Below are positions 18,686 through 26,560 of a stretch of 64,000 nucleotides of DNA, piece by piece. This stretch comes from Nonomuraea spiralis (GTDB lineage: Bacteria; Actinomycetota; Actinomycetes; Streptosporangiales; Streptosporangiaceae), in assembly GCF_014648435.1 (NCBI RefSeq), contig NZ_BMRC01000010.1, forward strand, positions 62,001-126,000, in the 5' to 3' direction. The position numbers and the translations under genes were made by a program. The notes beneath the pieces are model-generated. The model was not told the origin of the DNA, made no database searches, and worked only from the letters and a program-made list of their open reading frames with translations. Positions within the stretch are counted from its first letter, which is position 1. Each line of letters begins with the position of its first letter.

Positions 18686-18719
18686 GCCCCGAATGTCGCC
18701 CACGAGGGCGGGAACCTCC

Positions 18720-18733
18720 GCTCAATATTGAGC
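18720..18733. promoter_or_regulatory. perfect 14-bp palindrome, operator for the leftward unknown-HCS-ECH1-AT-ER operon
   Basis: GCTCAATATTGAGC, the same core as the dyad before the synthase. Read leftward, GACATT at 18697-18692 could be a -10; the dyad centre then lies at about -41.5 and transcription would start at 18685, the A of the ATG. It also lies 40 bp from the next copy, four helical turns centre to centre. Confidence 0.55.
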
Positions 18734-18759
18734 AGGGCCCTCGCGGGCGTCCCGGGACG

Positions 18760-18773
18760 GCTCAATTTTGAGC
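18760..18773. promoter_or_regulatory. near-perfect 14-bp palindrome, operator for the rightward antiporter gene
   Basis: GCTCAATTTTGAGC followed by AGCAGG, as in the other copies. TAGCCT at 18798-18803 is a plausible -10; the dyad centre is then at about -43.5 and the start near 18810. This puts the antiporter under the same control as the biosynthetic genes. Confidence 0.55.
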
Positions 18774-18808
18774 AGCAGGACGTCCGGCCGATCGGCTTAG
18801 CCTCTCCT

Positions 18809-20101
18809 GTGCCTGACATGCCTCTGGGAGCCCGCGAGCTGCTGGTCTTCATGCTGCAACTGGGCCTGCTGCTCGGTCTCGCCGTCCTGCTCGGCCGCCT
18901 GGCCGCGCGCCTGCGCATGCCCGCCATCGTCGGCGAGCTGACCGTGGGCGTGCTGCTGGGACCGTCCGTGCTGCACCACGTCGCCCCCGGCCTGAAGTTC
19001 ACCCAGCTCCACCTGCTGGACGCGGTGGGCCAGGTCGGCGTCCTGCTGCTCGTCGCCATCACCGGCATCCAGCTCGACTTCGGGCTCGTCCGCCGCCGCG
19101 GCGCCACCGCCGCCAAGGTGAGCGTCGCCGGGCTGGTCGTGCCGCTGGCGCTCGGCGTGGCCGCCGGCTACCTGCTGCCCGCCTCCCTGCTCACCGAGGG
19201 CACGAGCGTCACCGTCTTCGCCCTGTTCCTGGGGGTGGCCACGTGCGTCAGCGCGATCCCGGTGATCGCCAAGACGCTGACGGACATGAAGCTCCTGCAC
19301 CGCGACGTCGGCCAGCTCTGCCTGACCGCCGGGATGGTGGACGACGCGTTCGGCTGGTTCATGCTCTCGATCGTCTCGGCCATGGCGACCACCGGTGTGC
19401 GTACCGGCCAGATCGTGTTGTCGCTGGTCTACCTCGTCGCCCTCGTGCCGTTCGCCCTGTGGGTCGGCCGTCCCCTCGTCCGCTGGACGATGAGGGCGGC
19501 CACCCGGTCGGCCGAGCCGGGCCCGGCCGTGGCCGCCGCCGTGGTCCTGGTGCTGCTGGCGGCCGCGGGCACGCACGCGCTCGGCCTGGAGGCCATCCTC
19601 GGGGCGTTCGTCTGCGGCGCCCTGATCGGCCGTTCCGGTCACGCCGACGCCGCGTGGCTGGCCCCGCTGCGGACCGTCGTCCTCAGCGTGCTCGCGCCGC
19701 TGTTCTTCGCGTCGGCCGGTCTGCGCATGGACCTGACGCTGCTGGCCCGGCCGGACGTCCTGGCGGCGTCGGGCGTCGTCCTCGGCGTGGCCATCGTGGG
19801 CAAGTTCCTCGGGGCCTGGCTGGGGGCGCGGCTGAGCCGGCTGGGCGGCTGGGAGGCGTTCGCGCTGGGGGCCGGCATGAACGCGCGCGGCGTCATCGAG
19901 GTCATCGTGGCGATGGTCGGCCTGCGCGTCGGCATCATCGACACGGCGATGTACACCATCGTGATCGTCGTCGCGATCGTCACCTCGCTCATGGCCCCGC
20001 CGATCCTGCGCGTCGCGATGCGGCGGGTCGAGCTCACCGCCGAGGAAAACCTGCGCCGGGCCGAGCACGACGAGCTCGTCGAACCCGTACGACGGACCTG
20101 A
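18809..20101 (+). CDS. cation:proton antiporter, CPA2 family
   Basis: 430-aa polytopic membrane protein with about 12 hydrophobic segments and the CPA2 (KefB/NapA-like) pattern. The N-terminal helix pair is followed by PAIVGELTVGVLLGPS, then GVLLLVAITGIQLDF, GMVDDAFGWFML (double Asp in the core helix) and a late GAGMNARGVIEVIVAM. It should exchange Na+ or K+ for protons. Its promoter carries the cluster palindrome, so it is likely made together with the product, perhaps to support export, pH balance or self-protection. No RBS is seen. GTG at 18809 is one base from the predicted start; the in-frame ATG at 18818 is equally possible. Confidence 0.88.
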   Translation: MPDMPLGARELLVFMLQLGLLLGLAVLLGRLAARLRMPAIVGELTVGVLLGPSVLHHVAPGLKFTQLHLLDAVGQVGVLLLVAITGIQLDFGLVRRRGATAAKVSVAGLVVPLALGVAAGYLLPASLLTEGTSVTVFALFLGVATCVSAIPVIAKTLTDMKLLHRDVGQLCLTAGMVDDAFGWFMLSIVSAMATTGVRTGQIVLSLVYLVALVPFALWVGRPLVRWTMRAATRSAEPGPAVAAAVVLVLLAAAGTHALGLEAILGAFVCGALIGRSGHADAAWLAPLRTVVLSVLAPLFFASAGLRMDLTLLARPDVLAASGVVLGVAIVGKFLGAWLGARLSRLGGWEAFALGAGMNARGVIEVIVAMVGLRVGIIDTAMYTIVIVVAIVTSLMAPPILRVAMRRVELTAEENLRRAEHDELVEPVRRT

Positions 20102-20129
20102 CCACCGGGGCCTGACCATCGGGGCCTTG

Positions 20130-20768
20130 CTACCGGGGGACGACGATCGCCGTGGCCAGCAGCCCGGCCGAGGCGCCCCAGCGGCCCGCGAACTCCGTCA
20201 CCGGCGCGTCCGGCGGCAGCAGCCTGGCGTGGAAGCGCCCGTCGAGCGAGAAGTCCAGGGAGCCGTCGAGGAAGCCCAGCCACTCCCCGGTCAGCGGGAA
20301 CCACGCCTTGTAGACCGACTCCTTGGCGCTGAACAGCAGCCGGTCCCAGCAGGTGTCCGGCCGCAGGGCGCTGAGCTCGTGCACCATCGCGGCCTCCTCC
20401 GGCCGCGCGACCATGCGGAAGACCCGTTCGGGCAGGCGTTCGTGCGGTTCGGCGTCGATGCCGATGGTCCGTACGTCCGCCGCGCCGGCCACCGCCGCCG
20501 CCCGGAATCCCGCGCAGTGCGTCATGCTGCCCACGGCGCCGGCCGGCCACCGGGGCGCGCCGCGCCGCCCCGGGACGATGGGCGCGGGGGGCAGGCCGAG
20601 GGCCGCCAGCGCCTCGCGGGCGCAGTGCCGTACGGTGGCGAACTCCCGCCGCCGCTTGGCGACCGCCTTCCTGACGGCCGCCCGCTCCTCGGGGAAGAGC
20701 CGCACGTCCGGCGCGTCGCCGTACGCGGTCGAGACGGCCACGTTGCCGGGAACGAGTGCTTCGATCAC
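20130..20768 (-). CDS. 4'-phosphopantetheinyl transferase, Sfp/EntD type
   Basis: 212-aa enzyme that transfers phosphopantetheine from CoA to the Ser of carrier domains, here needed to activate the ACP/PCP domains of the synthases. The Mg2+-binding motif is GIDAEPHE (Asp105, Glu107) and the second motif is FSAKESVYKAW (Glu150, Lys154). MTHCAGFRAA matches the family's conserved His-containing segment. GGAAGGGG precedes the GTG at 20768 with good spacing, so I prefer it over starts further upstream. It probably marks the right edge of the gene cluster. It may be co-transcribed with the MarR fusion gene upstream (88 bp between them). Confidence 0.92.
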   Translation of the reverse strand: MIEALVPGNVAVSTAYGDAPDVRLFPEERAAVRKAVAKRRREFATVRHCAREALAALGLPPAPIVPGRRGAPRWPAGAVGSMTHCAGFRAAAVAGAADVRTIGIDAEPHERLPERVFRMVARPEEAAMVHELSALRPDTCWDRLLFSAKESVYKAWFPLTGEWLGFLDGSLDFSLDGRFHARLLPPDAPVTEFAGRWGASAGLLATAIVVPR

Positions 20769-20856
20769 CGGACGCCCCTTCCGATCGGCGGCGCCTGTCC
20801 GACTCCGCCTACCCACGGACCGCCGCCTCGATCGCGCTTGCCCGGCTCGTCCCGTC

Positions 20857-21774
20857 CTATCCCTCGGCGTCGCCGCCGAGCGGTTCGAGCACGAAGACCG
20901 GGATCTGGCGGTCGGTCTTGAGCTGGTACGCGGCGTACTCCGGGTACGCGGCCACCGCCCGCCGCCACCAGGTCGCCTTCTCCTCCCCCGACACCTCGCG
21001 CGCCCGGTACACCCGGTTCACGGTGCCGTCCTGGAGCTCGACGACCGGCTCGGCGAGCACGCTGGCGTACCACTGGGGGTTGACCGGCGCGCCGCCCAGG
21101 GACGCGACGGCCGCGTAACGCCCCTCGTGCTCGACCCGCATCACCGGCGTCCTGCGTACCTTGCCGGTCTTGGCGCCCCGGTAGGTCATCAGCACGACGG
21201 GCAGGTCGTGGATGGTGACGCCGTCGGTCGTGCCGGTGCTCATGATCTGCTCGACGTGCTCGCGGACCCATGCCGACGCGCTGGGCTCGTACTCGCCGGT
21301 CAGCGCGGCCCGCGGCTCCGCCGCCGGGGCGTGCCGCCGGCCGGGACGCCGGTCCACGTTGTCGGTCAGGGTGTGCAGGACGCCGGGCAGCCCGGCCACC
21401 GTCTCGGCCGGCAGGCCGGCCACGGTCTCCTCGGCCAGGTCGCACCAGAGCCGCTTGACCTGCTCGGCCAGCGCCCTGCCGCTGTCGGTGAGCTCGACCA
21501 CGCTGGCCCGCTTGTCCGACGGCGCCGGCGTACGGCGGATGTGCCCGGACGCCTCCAGCTTGCGGGTCATGAGCGTGACACTGGGCGGCTCGCAGCCGAG
21601 CGCCTCGCTGAGCTGCGCCTGGATCCTCGGTCCCGTCCGGTCGAGTTCGAGCAGCAGCGCCTCCTGCCCCGGGTGCAGGCCAAGCGGGGCCAGCAGCGTG
21701 GCGGCCCTGGCCCGGTGGCGCAGGCTCAGCAGGCGGATGGCCTGGTTGATGGCGTCGGCTTGCGCGAAGTCCAT
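20857..21774 (-). CDS. MarR-family regulator fused to an F420-dependent nitroreductase-like (Ddn/DUF385) domain
   Basis: 305 aa with two domains. Residues 1-135 are a MarR winged helix: GLHPGQEALLLELDRTGPRIQAQLSEALG, then recognition helix PPSVTLMTRKLEASG and wing RTPAPSDKRASVVELT. Residues about 165-295 match the deazaflavin-dependent nitroreductase family: VVLMTYRGAKTGKVRRTPVM, then YAAVASLGGAPVNPQWYASV and a C-terminal YAAYQLKTDRQIPVFVLEPL. The joint suggests a repressor that senses or modifies a redox-active ligand, or a reductase attached to its own regulator. The ATG at 21774 has AAGGAGCG in front. It is divergent from an efflux pump, with two dyads between them. Confidence 0.87.
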   Translation of the reverse strand: MDFAQADAINQAIRLLSLRHRARAATLLAPLGLHPGQEALLLELDRTGPRIQAQLSEALGCEPPSVTLMTRKLEASGHIRRTPAPSDKRASVVELTDSGRALAEQVKRLWCDLAEETVAGLPAETVAGLPGVLHTLTDNVDRRPGRRHAPAAEPRAALTGEYEPSASAWVREHVEQIMSTGTTDGVTIHDLPVVLMTYRGAKTGKVRRTPVMRVEHEGRYAAVASLGGAPVNPQWYASVLAEPVVELQDGTVNRVYRAREVSGEEKATWWRRAVAAYPEYAAYQLKTDRQIPVFVLEPLGGDAEG

Positions 21775-21796
21775 GATCGCTCCTTGACGAAAATTA

Positions 21797-21825
21797 GTTA
21801 TCTGCATAATAGTTATCCGCGTAAC
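21797..21825. promoter_or_regulatory. two adjacent 14-bp inverted repeats, probable MarR operators
   Basis: GTTATCTGCATAAT (21797-21810) and GTTATCCGCGTAAC (21812-21825) share the form GTTA-N6-TAAY and have centres 15 bp apart. CATAAT inside the first may serve as a -10 for the rightward efflux gene, so binding would block transcription. Both lie in the 139-bp divergent gap between the MarR fusion and the MFS gene. Auto-repression and pump repression are inferred. Confidence 0.55.
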
Positions 21826-21913
21826 CGAATCCTACACGGCTTCGGGCCGCCGCGCGTGGTTCCTCCGACGCGGCCCCCACAAAGACGCGCCCACAGCAGA
21901 ACGGAAAGAAGTC

Positions 21914-23329
21914 ATGACGAGCATCGGCACCGCCCCCCGGCGGGCCACCACCCCTCGGACAGTCCCCGCCTGGATGATCCTGGCGCTGGCCTGCGCCGCG
22001 CAGTTCATGGTCATTCTGGACGCCTCCATCGTCAACGTCGCCCTGCCCGCGATCCGCGGGGAGCTCGGCTTCACCGCCACCGGGCTCGCCTGGGTGGTGA
22101 ACGGCTACCTGCTCGCCTTCGCCGGCTTCATGCTGCTGGGCGGCCGGGCCGCCGACCTGTTCGGCCCGCGCCGGATGCTGGTCTCCGGGCTGGTGCTGTT
22201 CTCGGCCGCCAGCCTGGCCGGCGGACTCGCGACCACCCCCGGGGTCCTGGTCGCGGCCCGCGTCGCGCAGGGCGTCGGGGCCGCCATGATGGCCCCGGCC
22301 ACGCTGGCCGTGATCAACACCTTCTTCACCGAGCCGGGGGCGCGGGCCAGGGCGTTCGGCGCCTGGTCCGCCGCGGGCGGCGTCGGCGGGATGATCGGCG
22401 CGGTGGCCGGCGGGGCCATCACCACCGGCCTGTCGTGGCGCTGGGTCTTCCTGATCAACGTGCCCATCGGCGCGCTGCTGATCACCGTGGCCCTGACCGC
22501 GCTGGCCGGCGCGCACACCGGGCGGCGCGAGCCGCTCGACCTCACCGGCGCCGTCACCGGGACGGCGGGGTTGGCCGCGCTCATCTACGGCGTCATGCGG
22601 AGCGCCGACCACGCCTGGCTCTCCGGCCAGGTCCTCGTGCCCGTGCTGGCCGGGCTGCTGCTGCTCGCCGTCTTCGTCGTGGTCGAGGCGCGCTTCGCCG
22701 ACCGTCCGATGATGCCGCTGCGGCTGCTCAGGATCCGGGGGGTGGCCGTCGGCAACGGCATGTTGCTGCTGTTCGGCGGGATCACCATCGCGATGTGGTA
22801 CTTCTCCTCCCTGTTCCTGCAGAACGTCCTGGGCTTCAGCGCGCTGCAGGCCGGGCTCGGGCAGACGCCGGCGGCGGTGACGTTCATGCTGGTCGCACGG
22901 GGGTCCGCGGCGCTGCTCCCGCGTACGGGGGTGCGTCCCCTGGTGCTGGCCGGCAGCGCCGGATTCCTGGCCGGGTTCGGCTGGCTCTCCCTGGCCCAGG
23001 CCGACAGCGCCTACCTCACCGGCGTACTCGGGCCCACGCTGCTCGTCGCGGCCGGGATCGGGCTGACGTTCCCCACCCTCATGGCCGCGGCGACCGCCGA
23101 CGCCCCCGAGGGCGACGCGGGCGTCATCGGCGGCCTGGCCAACACCGCGAGCCAGGTCGGCGGCTCGATCGGCCTGGCGGTCCTGGCGACGGCCGCGAGC
23201 GGCGCCGCCGCCGCGGGCACCCCTGCCGCCCTCGCCGACGGCTACGACCTGGTCTTCCTCATCGCGGCCGGGCTCGGCCTGGCCATCGCGCTGGTCAGCT
23301 TCCTGCTGCCGCGCCGCCCGCGCGGATGA
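21914..23329 (+). CDS. MFS drug:proton antiporter, DHA2 (EmrB/QacA) family, 14 TM
   Basis: 471-aa membrane protein with about 14 hydrophobic segments. Helix 1 carries the DHA2 signature FMVILDASIVNVALP, the helix 2-3 loop has GRAADLFGPRRML, and motif C-like glycine-rich stretches occur in helix 5. It should expel hydrophobic drugs at the expense of the proton gradient. GGAAAGAA precedes the ATG. Position and operators suggest control by the divergent MarR fusion; the OYE gene 53 bases downstream probably belongs to the same transcript. Whether it exports the product of the neighbouring PKS cluster cannot be told. Confidence 0.92.
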   Translation: MTSIGTAPRRATTPRTVPAWMILALACAAQFMVILDASIVNVALPAIRGELGFTATGLAWVVNGYLLAFAGFMLLGGRAADLFGPRRMLVSGLVLFSAASLAGGLATTPGVLVAARVAQGVGAAMMAPATLAVINTFFTEPGARARAFGAWSAAGGVGGMIGAVAGGAITTGLSWRWVFLINVPIGALLITVALTALAGAHTGRREPLDLTGAVTGTAGLAALIYGVMRSADHAWLSGQVLVPVLAGLLLLAVFVVVEARFADRPMMPLRLLRIRGVAVGNGMLLLFGGITIAMWYFSSLFLQNVLGFSALQAGLGQTPAAVTFMLVARGSAALLPRTGVRPLVLAGSAGFLAGFGWLSLAQADSAYLTGVLGPTLLVAAGIGLTFPTLMAAATADAPEGDAGVIGGLANTASQVGGSIGLAVLATAASGAAAAGTPAALADGYDLVFLIAAGLGLAIALVSFLLPRRPRG

Positions 23330-23382
23330 CCGCGCCGCGGGACACAGAGATCACCTTCAGCCCTTCCACCGAGGAGACACCC

Positions 23383-24444
23383 ATGTCCATCGCCTTCGAC
23401 CCGATCGCCGTCGGCCGTACCAAGCTCGCCAACCGGCTCGTCATGGCCCCGATGACCCGCAGCCGCGCCCGTGACGGGCTGGTGACGGAGCTGACCGCGC
23501 GCTACTACGGCCAGCGCGCCTCAGCCGGGCTGATCGTCACGGAGGGCGTCCAGCCGTCGGCGGTCGGCCAGGGTTACCCGTTCACGCCCGGACTGCACAG
23601 CGCCGAGCAGGTCGCCGCCTGGCGCGGGGTCACCGGCGCCGTGCACGCCGCGGGCGGGAAGATCTTCGCCCAGCTCCTGCACACCGGCCGGATCGGCCAC
23701 CCCGTCCTGCTGCCCGAGGGCCTGGTCCCGGTCGCGCCGTCGCCGGTGGCCGCGCGGGGGCAACTCTTCACCCCCGACGGCGCGAAGGACTTCGTCACCC
23801 CGCGCGAGCTGACGGCGGCCGAGATCGAGCAGACCGTCGCCGACTTCGCCGCCGCCGCCCGCAACGCCGTCGAGGCCGGCTTCGACGGCGTGGAGCTGCA
23901 CGGCGCCAACGGCTACCTGATCCACCAGTTCCTCTCCCCCGGCACCAACCGGCGCACCGACGGCTGGGGCGGCTCGGTCCCGGGCCTCGTACGGTTCGCC
24001 GTGGAGGTCGTCTCGGCGGTGGCCGGGGCGATCGGGGGCGACCGTACCGGGCTGCGGATCTCGCCCGGCATGCCGAACAACGACATGCACGAGCCCGACC
24101 CCCGTCCCGTCTACGAGGAGCTCGTCAGCCGGACGGCCGCGCTGGACCTGGCGTACCTGCACGTCATGGAGGCCGGCGACCGGGAGCTGACCCGGGAGCT
24201 GCGGCGGCGGTTCTCCGGCGCGCTGATCCTCAACCCGCACACCGGCGACCGCCCGACCGGCCCGGAGGAGCTCGCGCTGATCGACGACGGGACCGCGGAC
24301 CTGATCGCCTTCGGGCGGCTCTTCCTCGCCAACCCCGACCTGCCCCGCCGCCTGGCGACCGGCTCGCCGCTCAACGCCGCGGACCCGGCCACCTTCTACG
24401 ACGGCGGCGCCGAGGGCTACACCGACTACCCGGCCCTCCCCTGA
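23383..24444 (+). CDS. Old Yellow Enzyme family alkene reductase (FMN)
   Basis: 353-aa TIM-barrel flavoprotein of the NemA/OYE class, which reduces activated C=C bonds and often nitro groups with NAD(P)H. Signature segments are ANRLVMAPMTRSRA, FAQLLHTGRIGHP, ELHGANGYLIHQFLSPGTNRRTD (shown here for its His/Asn substrate pair, HGAN) and AFGRLFLANPDLP near the end. GAGGAG lies six bases before the ATG. It follows the efflux pump, so with the MarR fusion it forms a small electrophile or nitro-compound response unit. Confidence 0.9.
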   Translation: MSIAFDPIAVGRTKLANRLVMAPMTRSRARDGLVTELTARYYGQRASAGLIVTEGVQPSAVGQGYPFTPGLHSAEQVAAWRGVTGAVHAAGGKIFAQLLHTGRIGHPVLLPEGLVPVAPSPVAARGQLFTPDGAKDFVTPRELTAAEIEQTVADFAAAARNAVEAGFDGVELHGANGYLIHQFLSPGTNRRTDGWGGSVPGLVRFAVEVVSAVAGAIGGDRTGLRISPGMPNNDMHEPDPRPVYEELVSRTAALDLAYLHVMEAGDRELTRELRRRFSGALILNPHTGDRPTGPEELALIDDGTADLIAFGRLFLANPDLPRRLATGSPLNAADPATFYDGGAEGYTDYPALP

Positions 24445-24474
24445 CCCGCCGGGACCGAGCGCTCCCCGTCGGCG

Positions 24475-25047
24475 CTACGGCCCGGGCCAGTACGTGGCCG
24501 GGTCGCGGAGCTGGGCGGTGAACGAGCGCACCCAGTCGAGCTCGGCCCTCCGCAGGGCCTGAGGGAAGGCGTGGTCGGCCAGGGACACCGGCGCGCGGCC
24601 GTCCCGGACGGCGGCGTCGAGGGCCTGGCCGGTCTCGGCGACGTGCCGTTCCATGCGGGCGGCGCGGTGGTCGAGAAGGGCGATCACCTCGGCCTTGGGC
24701 AGGGCGGATATGAACATCAGCGCGACGGTGAAGCCGGGGGTGTCGTCCTCGGGGCCGTCGAGCAGGTCGCGCAGCCACTCCCGCAGCGTCGCGGCGCCCG
24801 CCTCGGTGATGCGGTGGACCGTGCGCTCGGGCCGGGCGCCGTCGCGGACCGTCTCGCCCTCGCTGATGAGGCCGGCGCCGGACAGGCGGGGCAGGACGTC
24901 GTAGAACGACGCGTTCTTGATCTTCAGGGTGCGGTCGTGGCCGCGTTCGCGCATCGCCGTACGCATGTCGTAGACGTGCCGGGCCCGCTCGGCGAGCAGG
25001 CCGAGCACGGCGACGGTCAAGGGGCTGCGTAAAGGACGCGGCGGCAC
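24475..25047 (-). CDS. PadR-family transcriptional regulator
   Basis: 190 aa. The N-terminal winged helix begins SPLTVAVLGLLAERARHVYDM, with recognition-helix segment IKNASFYDVLPRLSGAGLI and wing VHRITEAG. The C-terminal helices resemble the Vir_act_alpha_C dimerisation region. I chose GTG 25047 because GGGAG lies six bases upstream; a TTG at 25077 would extend the protein but would run through the operator-like palindrome. Targets are unknown. It sits between the OYE gene (convergent, 30-bp gap) and the glycan operon upstream. Confidence 0.85.
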   Translation of the reverse strand: MPPRPLRSPLTVAVLGLLAERARHVYDMRTAMRERGHDRTLKIKNASFYDVLPRLSGAGLISEGETVRDGARPERTVHRITEAGAATLREWLRDLLDGPEDDTPGFTVALMFISALPKAEVIALLDHRAARMERHVAETGQALDAAVRDGRAPVSLADHAFPQALRRAELDWVRSFTAQLRDPATYWPGP

Positions 25048-25062
25048 AGGAGGCTCCCAATA

Positions 25063-25074
25063 GTCGAATTCGAC
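25063..25074. promoter_or_regulatory. perfect 12-bp palindrome just upstream of padR-like gene
   Basis: GTCGAATTCGAC lies 16 bases before the PadR start, overlapping the expected promoter or leader. A related half-site, GAGTTCGATC, follows within 20 bp. PadR proteins commonly repress themselves through such dyads; autoregulation is inferred. Confidence 0.45.
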
Positions 25075-25115
25075 CAACCGAGTTCGATCATGCCGAAGGG
25101 CATGTCCGACGTTCC

Positions 25116-25140
25116 GCAGGGCTCTTTCGGGGAGCCCTGC
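25116..25140 (-). terminator. hairpin terminator after the leftward glycan operon
   Basis: Perfect 9-bp stem GCAGGGCTC / GAGCCCTGC with a 7-nt loop and no U-tract, a common form in high-GC actinomycetes. It lies 125 bases past the stop of the last ligase gene. The gap between holds AT-richer, repeat-like sequence including GCGGAATTTTCCGC at 25159-25172. Confidence 0.5.
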
Positions 25141-25264
25141 GGCGCGGAAATTCAGCGTGCGGAATTTTCCGCGGAATTCATTCCCAACGTGACGGCGGCG
25201 AGCACGGCGGCGAAAATCCCGGAATCGTTTTGTGATCGGAAAGCGTCCTTATCGATCACCCGCG

Positions 25265-26560
25265 TCAGGCCGTGGCCTCCCGGACGATCTTCACCATCCG
25301 GACCTTGCCGTTGGCCTCCGGGGTGATCGAGTCCACCGTACGCGCGGTCACCTCGAAGTCCGTGGCCACGGCGGCCACGGCGTCACGGACCGTGACGGCC
25401 AGGTCGGCGGGGGCCGACGGCGAGGGCACCAGCAGGATCTCCACCGCGCCCGGCCGGTGCTGGAGCACCTGTACGCCGCGTATGCCCGCCGTCGGCATCA
25501 CCGCCGGGTTGGTGAGGAAGTTGGCGTGCACCGTACGCCCGTCGGCGGCCACGACGCGGTCCTCGGTCCGGCCCTGGATACGCCGGAGGATCGGGGTGTG
25601 GAACACGCGGCACGGGCAGTCGTCCGGCTCGATGAGCACGCGGTCGCCGAGCCGGTAGCGGATCAGCGGCATCGCCTCGGCATGCAGCCGGGTCACCAGG
25701 ATCTCGCCCTCGCCGTCCTCCAGCGACACGCTGCTGTCGTCGTGCAGCACCTCCACCACCACGTCCGCCGAGCGCAGGTGCATCGTGCCCTCGGTGCAGG
25801 TCCGGGCGATCGTGTACGCCTCCACCGAGGCGTACACCTCGTGGCCGCGCGCCCCGAAGTAGCCCAGCACGTCCGCGCGGGCCTCGGGGGTGAGCGTCTC
25901 CCCGGCGAAGATGACGGTGTGCACGCCGCGGTAGACGACCTTCCTGCGGCGCAGCTCGTCCACGAGGGTGGCGATGCAGCCGGGGAAACCCCACAGGAAC
26001 GTCGGCCGCCCGCTCAGGAACGCGTCGACCTGCTCGTCCAGGCTCCGGCTGGTGTTGACGTGGACGGTACGGGCCAGGCCGAGCCGCTGGAGCCGGTGCG
26101 GCCGGAACTCGCCCACCCGGAAATAGCCGATCCGGTCCCAGGGGCGCAGGCCCGAGGCCAGCAGGTCCTGGAGGTAGGTGGCGCGCAGGTAACCGAGGTC
26201 GCCCTCGGAGTAGAAGGGGCGGATGGGCACGCCGGAGGATCCGCTGGTGGGCGCCTCGCGGGTGTTGTCGGGGGTGAACCCGGTGGCCATCAGCTCGGCG
26301 GGCGGCAGGTCGCGCAGCGTCGCGCGGTCCAGCATCGGCAGGGCGGCCAGGTCGGCGGCGGTGGACAGCGCGGCCACGGCGTCGGCCGGGAGAACGCGGC
26401 GGTAGTACGGCACGTTGGCGTGCGCGTGGCGGACGAGCCCGGTCAGCAGCCGGTCCTGCACGGCCCGCAGCCGGACCGGGTCCAGCCGGTCCCGCGAGCG
26501 CGCCAGGTACAGGTTCCGCACCACCGGCACCACCGGGATCGTGCTGGGCAAGCCCTTCAT
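25265..26560 (-). CDS. CapK/PaaK-like adenylate-forming ligase (last gene of glycan operon)
   Basis: 431 aa, ANL superfamily, related to phenylacetate-CoA ligase and the CapK family of surface-polysaccharide loci. Phosphate-binding loop TSGSSGVPIRPF, later YASVEAYTIARTC in the place of the YGxTE motif, RYRLGDR with the hinge-side Asp, and C-terminal PEANGKVRMVKI with the catalytic-type Lys. A CPC motif follows RYRLGDR, as in metal-binding PaaK relatives. It probably activates an acid for attachment to a sugar or lipid; the substrate is unknown. AAGGAG precedes the ATG, which overlaps the flippase stop (ATGA). Confidence 0.82.
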   Translation of the reverse strand: MKGLPSTIPVVPVVRNLYLARSRDRLDPVRLRAVQDRLLTGLVRHAHANVPYYRRVLPADAVAALSTAADLAALPMLDRATLRDLPPAELMATGFTPDNTREAPTSGSSGVPIRPFYSEGDLGYLRATYLQDLLASGLRPWDRIGYFRVGEFRPHRLQRLGLARTVHVNTSRSLDEQVDAFLSGRPTFLWGFPGCIATLVDELRRRKVVYRGVHTVIFAGETLTPEARADVLGYFGARGHEVYASVEAYTIARTCTEGTMHLRSADVVVEVLHDDSSVSLEDGEGEILVTRLHAEAMPLIRYRLGDRVLIEPDDCPCRVFHTPILRRIQGRTEDRVVAADGRTVHANFLTNPAVMPTAGIRGVQVLQHRPGAVEILLVPSPSAPADLAVTVRDAVAAVATDFEVTARTVDSITPEANGKVRMVKIVREATA

